Assembly (NCBI GenBank): GCA_028826165.1
Contig: JAPDFW010000053.1
Coordinates: 520,501-584,500, forward strand
Direction of reading: 5' to 3'
From: Anaeramoeba ignava
Lineage: Eukaryota; Metamonada; Anaeramoebidae
Length of the DNA: 64,000 bases
How positions within the stretch are numbered: position 1 is the first letter of the stretch; every line of letters starts with the position of its first letter. The notes below the pieces were generated by a model. It saw only the letters and a program-made list of their open reading frames with translations, made no database searches and was not told the origin of the DNA. Positions 55,287 through 64,000 of this stretch are shown here, piece after piece. The translations under genes and the position numbers were made by a program.

Positions 55287-58200
55287 ATGAGTGAAAAAGA
55301 AAAAATAACCGAACAAAAAGATCAAAAACAAGAAGAAAACAAAAATGAAAACAAAAATGAAAACAAAAATGAAAATGAAAATGAAAACAAAAATGAAAAC
55401 TTAAATGAAATTGAAAATGAAAATGAAAATGAAATTAAAGAAAATTTGGATGACAAAGGTATTGGAATCTAAATCTAAATCTAAATTAAAATTAAAATTA
55501 AAATTAAAATTAAAATTAAAATTAAAATTTAAAATTAAAATTAAAATTAAAATTAAAATTAAAATTAAAATTAAAATTAAAATTAAAATTAAAATTAAAA
55601 TTAAAATTAAAATTAAAATTAAAATTTAAAATTAAAATTAAAATTAAAATTAAAATTAAAATTAAAATTAAAATTAAAATTAATATTTAATATCAAAACC
55701 AAGATCAAGATGATAATAATTGGGATGATCAAGAAAATCAATATCAAAACCAAGATCAAGATGATAATAATTGGGATGATCAAGAAAATCAATACCAAAA
55801 CCAAGATCAAGATGATAATAATTGGGATGATCAAGAAAATCAATATCAAAACCAAGATCAAGATGATAATAATTGGGATGATCAACAAGACCAACCTCAA
55901 CAAAAAGAAGATGATTGGGAAAATGATAATCAACCTCAACAAAAACAAAAACAAGATAATTGGGGAAATGATAATAAACCTCAACAACAACAAAAAGAAG
56001 ATAATTGGGAAAATGATAATCAACCCAACAACAACAAAAACAAGATAATTGGGGAAATGATAATAAACCTCAACAAAAAGAAGATGATTGGGAAAATGAT
56101 AATCAACCTCAACAAAAACAAGATAATTGGGAAAATAATAATCAACCTCAACAAAAAGAAGATGATTGGGAAAATGATAATAAACCTCAACAAAAAGAAG
56201 ATAATTGGGGAAATGATAATAATCAACAACAACAAAAAGAAGATAATTGGGGAAATGATAATCAACCTCAACAAAAACAAAATAATTGGGAAAATGATAA
56301 TAAACCTCAACAAAGAAAACAAGATAATTGGGGAAATAATAATCAACAAAAACAAGATAATTGGGAAAATGATAATAAACCTCAACAAAAACAAGATAAT
56401 TGGGGAAATGATAATAATCAACAAAAACAAGATAATTGGGGAAATGATAATCAACCTCAACAAAAACAAAATAATTGGGGAAATGATAATCAACCTCAAC
56501 AAAAACAAAATAATTGGGGAAATGATAATAATCAACAAAAACAAGATGACTGGGGAAATGATAATCAACCTCAACAAAAACAAGATAATTGGGGAAATGA
56601 CAACCAAAGAAGACAACAAGATAACAGAAATAATTATCAACAAAGAGGGCAAGATAACAGAAATAATTATCAACAAAGACAACAAGATAACAGAAATAAT
56701 TATCAACAAAGAAGACAAGATAACAGAAATAGTTATCAACAAAGAAGACAAGATAATTGGGAATATAATCAACCTCAACAAAAACAAGATAATTGGGAAT
56801 ATAATCAACCTCAACAAAAACAAGATAATTGGGGAAATGATAATAATCAACAAAAACAAGATAATTGGGGAAATGATAATCAACCTCAACAAAAACAAGA
56901 TAATTGGGAAAATGACAACCAGTCCCAATCAAGAAGCCGAAGTCCACAAAAAAGATCTTTTGAATATGAAAACAAAAGACAAGATTCAAGAGAAAATAGT
57001 CAGCAAAGAGAATATTCTCACAAAAAATATTCCTCATCACCTTCACCATCAGATCGTAAATATACCCCAAAAGAAAAATATAATAAAGAAACCAAAGAAC
57101 CTGGTTTCAGAAAAGAATACGAGCCTGATGCAACAATAGAAACCACTTATCAAAATCAAGAAGTTAAGATTTCAGGAACAAATGATAAATTTCCAATTAT
57201 TTCTGCTTTTAATAAGAACTTACCTTTTACTCCTCAAATTAATCAAATTTTACTTTCAAAAGAATGGGATCATCCATCAGCAATTCAAGCCTTTTCATGG
57301 GTACCAATTCTTCAAGGATATGATTTTATTGGTGTTTCTGAAACCGGAAGTGGTAAATATTTTAATTTTATAAATTAATTATATAAATGAATTTTAATAT
57401 TGATTTTAATTTTGATTTTAATATTGATTTTATAAATGAATTTTAATATTAATTTATATAAATGAATTTTAATTTTAAATTCAATTTTAATTATTTTTAA
57501 TTTTAAATTCAATTTTAATTTTAAATTAATTTATATTTTAATTTTATAAATGAATTTTATAAATGAATTTTAATATTGATTTTATAAATGAATTTTAATT
57601 TTATTTAAAAAACCAGGAAAAACTCTTGCATTTGCTCTTCCTGCAATTATGCATATTCTTAGATATCAACAACAACAATCCCAAAATGAACAATCATTTC
57701 GAAACGAAGGAGATGGACCTATTGTTCTTGTTGTATCACCAACAAGAGAATTAGCAAGACAAACATTTCATGTGTTTGAAGAATTTACGGAAAAAATGGG
57801 CATAAGATGCCTGAATGTTTATGGAGGAAAATATCGAAGAGAACAAGAATTTGATTTGAAACAAGGAGTAGATGTTGTTATTGCGACACCAGGAAGATTA
57901 GTTGATTTTCTAAAACGAGCAGTTACAAATTTAAGAAGAGTCTCTTTTATTGTTCTTGATGAAGCAGATCGTCTTTTAGAAATTGGATTTCAAGACGAAA
58001 TTAATCAAATTTTAGAAAGAGTTCCTAAACAAAGACAAACTCTTATGTTTACTGCAACTTGGGTCTTAGAAACCCAAAAAATTGCAGATAATTTTTTCCA
58101 TCAACCAATTAAATGCACAATTGGAAGATCAGATCTTACACTTAATTTTAATGTTAAACAAATTGTTGATGTTGGTGTTGAAAGTGAGAAATTTGACAGG

Positions 58201-60013
58201 TTTTTTGCATTGCTTAAAAAATTATATGGAACTGGAAGAGTTTTGATTTTTACAAAAACAAAATTAAATGCTGATGAATTAACAAGATTATTAAAACAAA
58301 ATGGAATTGCAACTGTTTGTATTCATTCTGATAAAAAACAAGATGAAAGAGAATGGGTTCTTGATGAGTTCTCATCAGGTCGTTCTCTATTAATGATAGC
58401 AACTGATGTTGCTTCTCGAGGATTGTAAATTTTCTTTAAATATTAATTTTAATATTAATTTTAATTTTAATATTAATTTTAATTTTAATTTTAATTTTAA
58501 TTTTAATATTAATTTTAATATTAATTATAATTTAAATTTTAATTTTAAATATGAATTTTAATTTTAATTTTAATTTTAATTTTAATTTTAAATTTTAATT
58601 TTAATATTAATTTTAATTTTAATTTTAATTATAATTTTAATTTTAATTTTAATTTTTAATTTTAAATTGAATTTTAATTTTAATTTTAAATTTTAAAATA
58701 TTTAGAGATATTCCAAATGTTATGCATGTTATCAATTATGATTTCCCTGAGAATATTGAAGATTATATTCATCGTATCGGAAGAACAGCTAGAGCTGGAA
58801 AAAAAGGAATTGCTTATTCTTTTTTCTGTGAACAAAATTTCCCAAAAGCAAAAGCATTATTAGAAATCATGAAAGAAACAAAACAAGAAAACATTCCAGA
58901 TGAATTAATTCGATTATCAGAACGTGATTATGGTAATCGATTTGGGAATAGTGACAAACTTTCATATCACTCAGGATATCAAAGAGAACGACGTAGTTTT
59001 AATAGAAATTCTGATGATAATGATTCAGGTTTCCAAAGAAACTTTAATAGAGATGATAATGATAATGATAATGATTCAGGTTATAGAGGAAGAAGAAATT
59101 TTAATAGAGATAATGATAATGATTCAGGTTTCCAAAGAAATTTTAATAGAGATAATGATAATGATTCTGGTTTTAGAGGAAGAAGAAATTTTAATAGAGA
59201 TTATAATGATAATGATTCAGGTTTTAGAGGAAGAAGAAATTTTAATAGAGATAATGATAATGATTCTGGTTTTAAAAGAAACTTTAATAGAGATAATGAT
59301 AATGATTCAGGTTTTAAAAGAAACTTTAATAGAGATAATGATAATGATTCAGGTTTTAGAGGAAGAAGAAATTTTAATAGAGATAATGATGATAATGATT
59401 CAGGTTTTAAAAGAAACTTTAATAGAGATTATAATGATAATGATTCAGGTTTTAGAGGAAGAAGAAATTTTAATAGAGATAATGATGATAATGATTCAGG
59501 TTTCAAAAGAAACTTTAATAGAGATAATGATGATAATGATTCAGGTTATAGAGGAAGAAGAAATTTTAATAGAGATAATGATAATGATTCTGGTTATAGA
59601 GGAAGAAGAAATTTTAATAGAGATTATAATGATTCTGGTTTTAGAGGAAGAAGAAATTTTAATAGAGATAATGATAATGATTCTGGTTTTAGAGGAAGAA
59701 GAAATTTTAATAGAGATAATGATAATGATTCAGGTTTTATAGAGGAAGAAGAAATTTTAATAGAGATAATGATAATGATTCTGGTTTTAGAGGAAGAAGA
59801 AACTTTAATAGAGATAATGATAATGATTCTGGTTATAGAGGAAGAAGAAATTTTAATAGAGATAATGATGATAATGATTCTGGTTTTAAAAGAAGTTTTA
59901 ATAGAGATAATGATAATAATTCTTTTAACTCAACTCAAACTACTCAAACAACTCAAAATGATGCTTGGTCAAAAAATACAACCTCAAATACAAAAGATGA
60001 TGATGGTTGGTAA
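55287..60013 (+). CDS. DEAD-box RNA helicase (DDX5/DBP2 type) with W-G-rich and R-G-R-rich repeat tails
   Basis: Exons 55287-55458, 55704-57352, 57617-58424 and 58706-60013; about 1,311 aa after correcting a missing base near 56034 and two extra bases near 59740. Core motifs: Q-motif region ([18 protein letters not shown]), motif I SETGSGKT split by an intron, PTRELA, TPGRL, DEAD, TAT (usually SAT), [10 protein letters not shown] and HRIGRTAR (usually RTGR). The N-terminal about 430 residues are disordered repeats of [13 protein letters not shown] with NRNNYQQR variants and an RSRSP element. The C-terminus has about 17 repeats of [16 protein letters not shown], ending DDDGW. Such helicases remodel RNPs in transcription, splicing and decay. 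The repeat tails suggest condensate formation or RNA binding (inference). Confidence 0.9.
55459..55703 (+). repeat. AAAATT hexamer array, helicase intron 1
   Basis: 245 bp intron made of TAAAAT hexamers with donor GTATTG and acceptor CCAAG. Confidence 0.7.
57353..57616 (+). repeat. A/T repeat intron splitting helicase motif I
   Basis: 264 bp of TTTATAAATGAATTTTAATA and ATTTTAATTTTAA units; donor GTAAAT, acceptor ACCAG. It interrupts the Walker A codons between SETGSG and KT. Confidence 0.85.
58425..58705 (+). repeat. TTTTAATTTTAATATTAA intron 3 of the helicase
   Basis: 281 bp of ATTTTA hexamers; donor GTAAAT, acceptor TTTAG. Splicing restores [16 protein letters not shown]. Confidence 0.85.
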
Positions 60014-60209
60014 TTTTCTTATTAATTTAGTTTTCTTCTCTTTATCAATTTTGCTTTCGTTTTTTTTTTTTCATTTTAAATTCAATTTGAAATTTTTTTT
60101 TTTTTTTAAAAAATTTTGATTTTTGGATTTAAAACAATTTAAAAAGAAGTTCTCAAAAAGAAATTATTTTTCATTTTAAAAATTTTATTCTCTTTTTCTT
60201 TTTTCTTTT
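60014..60209. other. Short convergent spacer between helicase and CCAR genes
   Basis: About 196 bp of T-rich then A-rich sequence between two 3' ends. No feature recognised. Confidence 0.5.
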
Positions 60210-63033
60210 TCATTTTAAATTTAAATTTAAATTATCAAAAATTTGAAATAATAAAGAATAATAAATTTTGTTATCAAATGAAAAATGATCAACTAAACTG
60301 TCAATTTGTTGATGAGAATAATTTTGATTAGTTGAATGAAGAACATTTTTAAAATCATCAGAAAATAAATAACCAAGTGAATAAAAATCGAAAAAACGGA
60401 AAGATTTCCAAATTTCTTTTTTGTTATTTGAAAGGAAAATGGATAAAGGAGTTAAATTTGTTCTTGATTTTTCATCAATTCTATTGTTATTTGATTCTTT
60501 TGTAAATTCATTTTGTTTAGATTGAAAAATGAATTTTTTTTCAAGTTGTTTTTTCAATGAAATTTTCTGATCTCGTTTTTTTTGAAATGATATAATTGGT
60601 AATGCTGATTTATTCTCTATTCTTTTGGATTCTGGCATTGTGTCAAAATGTATTTGGAATAATTTGAGAATTTGATCTGAATATTTTTTCTGAAGAATTT
60701 CTCGAAATATTTTTGCAAACAACGAAACTTCAAATATCTTTTCATCAAATGGATCACTTTTCATTAATTCTTGAAGTGATACATATCTTAATATTTCTTT
60801 TTGAGACTTTTTTTCTTGAATTCCATGTTTTTTATTGTTTTCAATTTCCATTTTTGGATTTTTATCAATTAAAACTTGTAAACATCTGTAATTTCTACTG
60901 AAAAAACGATTTAATTTAATAGGTAAATAAAATGTATGAATTTCTTTTGAGTTATCTTTTTTGAAGAAATTTAAAGTCATCATCTTCAAAAATGTCCAAT
61001 CATGAAGATCCAGATCAAGTTTTTGTTTTGCAATCCGTCTTTTTTATTTATTTATTTGAATTTAAATCATTTTATATAAAATTAATAAATTTAAATCATT
61101 TTAAATAATAATAATAATTATTATAATAAATCAAATTCTTTTACTTAGCACAATTTTCTAAACATTTTTCATTCATATTTAATAATGAAAATTTTCCATC
61201 AAGTTCAGGAATATATTTTCCTTGAATGAATTCTTGTCTTCTTCCTTTTTTTTCTTTCACTAAGAATTGTATTCTTTCTGATGAATGAATTTTACGATTT
61301 TCTTTTATTTCTTCATTTTTTATTCCAATCAAAATTAGTTTAATTTTCCATATTGTTTTTTGATTTGTTTTTTGATATGGATTTTGATTTGTGGATTGAT
61401 TTCTTGATTTTTCAATAATATCATTTGTTTTAATTTCTTTTTCTTTTTCTAAATTTAAATTTGAGTTGTTTTTTTTTAAAATTGAATTATCCTTTTCTTC
61501 ATTTGAAGAAATATTTTCCATTTCAGAATTTGAATCGTTATCTTTTCTATCAAAAATAGGAGTTAATGATTTTTTATTATTTTCATTTTGATTTTCATTT
61601 TGATTTTGATTTTGATTTTCAATTTGATTTTGATTTTCAATTTGATTTTGATTTTCAATTTGATTTTCATTTTGATTTTGATTTTGATTTTCAATTTGAT
61701 TTTCAATTTGATTTTGATTTTGATTTTGATTTTCAATTTGATTTTCAATTTCTTTTTCCTTTTCCTTTTTTAAATCCCAATAACTTGAATTTGAATCCAT
61801 TTGAATAGTTTTTGAAAAATTAATTTTTCTGAATTGATAATAATAAGGAATCCAATCACAATTCATTAAAAAAAACTTTTTTGAAATTGCCAAATTTTTA
61901 TATCTTTGTTTAATATCTTGGTATGTCCTTTCAAATTGCAAAACATTACCAGGAAAATAAAACCTATTAATTGATTCCAATATGAATATAATATTGATTT
62001 GAAATGAAATGAAATGAAATGAAATTAAATGAAATTAAATTAAATTAAATTAAATTAAATTACGTTCTATTTTCATCATCTTCTAAACTATTTAGTTTTG
62101 TTTTGTTTGATTTCTTTTCATTTCTTGAATGAGAATATTTATCATTTCTTTTTCTTTTAACTTCAAAATCTTGATTAATAAAACGTTTTGAAGTATGAGA
62201 ACCTTCAAATTGATATATTGGTTTTATTTTGTCATCATTATAATCCTTTCTATCATCATAATAATCCTTTCTATTATCATAATATTCTCTTCTATTATCA
62301 TAATAATCTCTTTGAATGTCTTTTTTTAATTCTTGATTTTGTGATTTAAAATTTGATTCTTCCAAAAAAATTTTTGTAGGATTTGGATCAAAAAAGAAGG
62401 AATTATTCAATGGATTATTCAATGAATTATTCAATGAATCATTCAAAGAGTTTTTCAAAGGATCATTCAAAAGATTTGAATTCAATGAATTTGCATTCAA
62501 AGAAGTAGTCAAAGAATCCTTTAAAGAATTTAAAGAGTTATTCAACGAATTTAATTCACTTGAAATATTATATTTTGAAGAAATATTCCTTGTTTGAATT
62601 AAAGAGTTTAATGGATGCATTTGATTTAATTGTAAAGGAAGGGGATTATTCAAAGCTCCTACATTCGAATATTGATTTGATCTTATATTTGGGTTTGTGT
62701 TTTAGTATTTGGATAATTATTTAATAATTGAGCAACTGAATTTGGATTATTTTGAATTAATTTTAAAAAAAGTGATGAATCAGTGTTTTTATTAATATTA
62801 GTTTTTGGAATTATTTTTGGTTCATTTCCAATATAATTTGATTGTAAAAATTGATTTCGTTGTTGATTTTGTTGAGCTCGATGTTGATTTTCTAATATTT
62901 GGTGAATCATTTCATCTCTGTTTTGATTTATTATATTATTTTGTTGAAATCTTGAATCATAATTCATTAGATTTTCTGTTCTTGGATTTTGATAAGAATC
63001 AAGTGAGTGTTTTCTTTCAAAAATTTTTTTCAT
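60210..63033 (-). CDS. CCAR1/CCAR2 (DBC1)-family nuclear coregulator
   Basis: Exons 63033-62064, 61963-61145 and 61038-60210 (about 872 aa), with one missing base near 62700 disconnecting the first 115 codons. The inactive-Nudix (DBC1) domain is seen as YKNLAISKKFFLMNCDWIPY, KIKLILIGI, SSERIQFLV, YIPELDGKFSLLN and KRIAKQKLDLDLHDWTFLKM. The C-terminus has a degenerate EF-hand (WKSFRFFDFYSLGYLFSDDF). Family members are transcription and splicing cofactors in animals and plants. A Gln/Asn/Glu insert of about 60 residues (61585-61750) interrupts the Nudix fold. The N-terminal exon is Asn/Gln/Ser-rich with RDYYDNRREYYDNRKDYYDD repeats. Identification is from motif order without alignment. Confidence 0.78.
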
Positions 63034-63119
63034 TTCAAGATGAATAAAATAAAAAAAGAAAAAAATGAAAAAAGATTTTAAAAAAAAATTTTTTTTTAAT
63101 AAAAAAAAAAACAAAGATT

Positions 63120-63877
63120 AAAAAGTGAAATTTTCATTTTGATTTTAATTTTGATTTTGATTTTAATTTTAATTTTAATTTTGATTTTCAATTTGATTTT
63201 GATTTTCAATTTGATTTTGATTTTGATTTTGAATTTGATTTTGATTTTCATTTTGATTTTGATTTTGATTTTGATTTTGAATTTGATTTTTTGATTTTGA
63301 TTTTGATTTTGATTTTGATTTTGATTTTGATTTTGATTTTGATTTTGATTTTGATTTTGATTTTCAATTTGATTTTGATTTTGATTTTGATTTTGATTTT
63401 GGATTTTAATTTTGATTTTGGATTTCATTTTGATTTTAATTTTTGATTTTTTTTTTAAATTTTAATTTTGATTTTGATTTTGATTTTGATTTAATTTTGA
63501 TTTTCAATTTGATTTTTGATTTTAAATTTTGATTTTTAATTTTGATTTTAATTTTAATTTTGATTTTGATTTTGATTTTCAATTTGATTTTGATTTTCAA
63601 TTTTTTGATTTTGATTTTAATTTTAATTTTGATTTTCATTTTGATTTTGAATTTTAATTTTGATTTTCAATTTGATTTTTTAATTTTGATTTTCAATTTG
63701 ATTTTTTTATTTTAATTTAATTTTAATTTTGATTTTGATTTTTGATTTTTCATTTTGATTTTTGGATTTTGATTTTTAATTTTGATTTTGATTTTAATTT
63801 TGATTTTAATTTTGATTTTCAAATAATTTTGGATTTCATTTTGATTTTGATTTTTAATTTTGATTTTAATTTTGGAT
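63120..63877. repeat. GATTTT hexamer microsatellite
   Basis: About 750 bp of TTTTGA/TTTTAA/TTTTCAATTTGA units, giving NQNQ or KIKI frames on the minus strand. It may be spacer or an N/Q-rich exon of the edge gene; no conserved sequence decides. Confidence 0.8.
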
Positions 63878-64000
63878 TTATATTTTGATTTTGATTTCAG
63901 TTTCTTTTGTATCACTTTCTTTTGTTTCACCTTTTTCTAAATCACTTTCTTTTAAATCATCCATTTTGATTTCATTTTTACTTGAATCAATTGATTTTGA
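63878..64000 (-). CDS. C-terminal fragment of an unidentified gene entering from the right edge
   Basis: In one minus-strand frame the last 120 bp read as a charged, non-repetitive peptide (SKSIDSSKNEIKMDDLKESD then LEKGETKESDTKETEIKIKI), with TAA at 63880-63878. The varied codon content compared with the adjoining microsatellite suggests real coding sequence. Too short to identify. Confidence 0.35.
   Translation of the reverse strand, partial: SKSIDSSKNEIKMDDLKESDLEKGETKESDTKETEIKIKI

Noticed and set aside
55619-57070. 483-codon minus-strand frame with [13 protein letters not shown] repeats
   Set aside because: Antisense of the helicase W-G repeats, whose plus-strand frame continues into a full DEAD-box domain; overprinting is unlikely.
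56057-57139. 360-codon plus-strand frame of [13 protein letters not shown] repeats
   Set aside because: Shifted frame of the W-G repeat; the frame leading into helicase motifs reads DNWGNDN instead.
1-64000. tRNA or rRNA genes
   Set aside because: No cloverleaf-like GC-containing segment was seen in any spacer; all non-coding DNA is A/T satellite or homopolymer tracts.

Overview
This window is nuclear DNA of an AT-rich, intron-bearing protist. The genes have GT..AG introns. Stop codons follow the standard code, with TAA, TAG and TGA all used as stops. Spacers and introns are almost entirely short-period A/T satellites. The gene set is plainly eukaryotic: Sec24, RFT1, TEX261/SVP26, ZNF598/Hel2, a SUN-domain protein, CCAR1/DBC1, a DDX5-type helicase and a Greatwall/RIM15/IREH-type kinase. 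A cytosolic-type thiolase, a SERAC1-like hydrolase, integrin-like FG-GAP receptors, large ankyrin-BTB proteins and TCATTT motifs just upstream of many start codons suggest a metamonad-like amoeba (for example the Anaeramoeba lineage). That assignment is inference.

Layout. 1-3350: 3' part of an AGC kinase. 4427-8201: divergent actin-related protein whose C-terminus runs into a 2 kb lysine/aspartate minisatellite and a coiled coil. 8308-11672: two tandem seven-bladed FG-GAP membrane receptors. 12494-13129: TEX261/SVP26. Minus strand 14240-18606: RFT1, then acetyl-CoA acetyltransferase. 18744-21287 (+): unidentified four-TM protein. 21435-23814 (-): ZNF598/Hel2. 24064-26469 (+): MRH-type (mannose-6-phosphate-receptor-like) protein. 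26470-29170: satellite. 29171-32591 (-): SUN protein. 32821-36911 (-): Sec24. 36990-38960 (+): SERAC1-like hydrolase. 39094-55052 (+): five head-to-tail ankyrin-BTB genes. 55287-60013 (+): DEAD-box helicase with W-G-rich N-terminal and R-G-R-rich C-terminal repeats. 60210-63033 (-): CCAR1/DBC1-like protein. 63878-64000 (-): edge fragment.

Themes. Several genes serve the secretory and endolysosomal system (Sec24, TEX261, RFT1, MRH receptor, FG-GAP receptors with dileucine tails) or RNA/translation quality control (ZNF598, helicase, CCAR). The most distinctive locus is the 16 kb ankyrin-BTB array. Its ankyrin arrays vary from about 10 to 34 units, while the double-BTB C-terminus is nearly constant and the spacers are only 57-60 bp. 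Many repeat-rich genes are interrupted by single-base indels, mostly +1 in short A or T runs. Removing the extra base restores perfect family structure, so these are probably unpolished assembly errors, although +1 recoding or real decay is not excluded from sequence alone.
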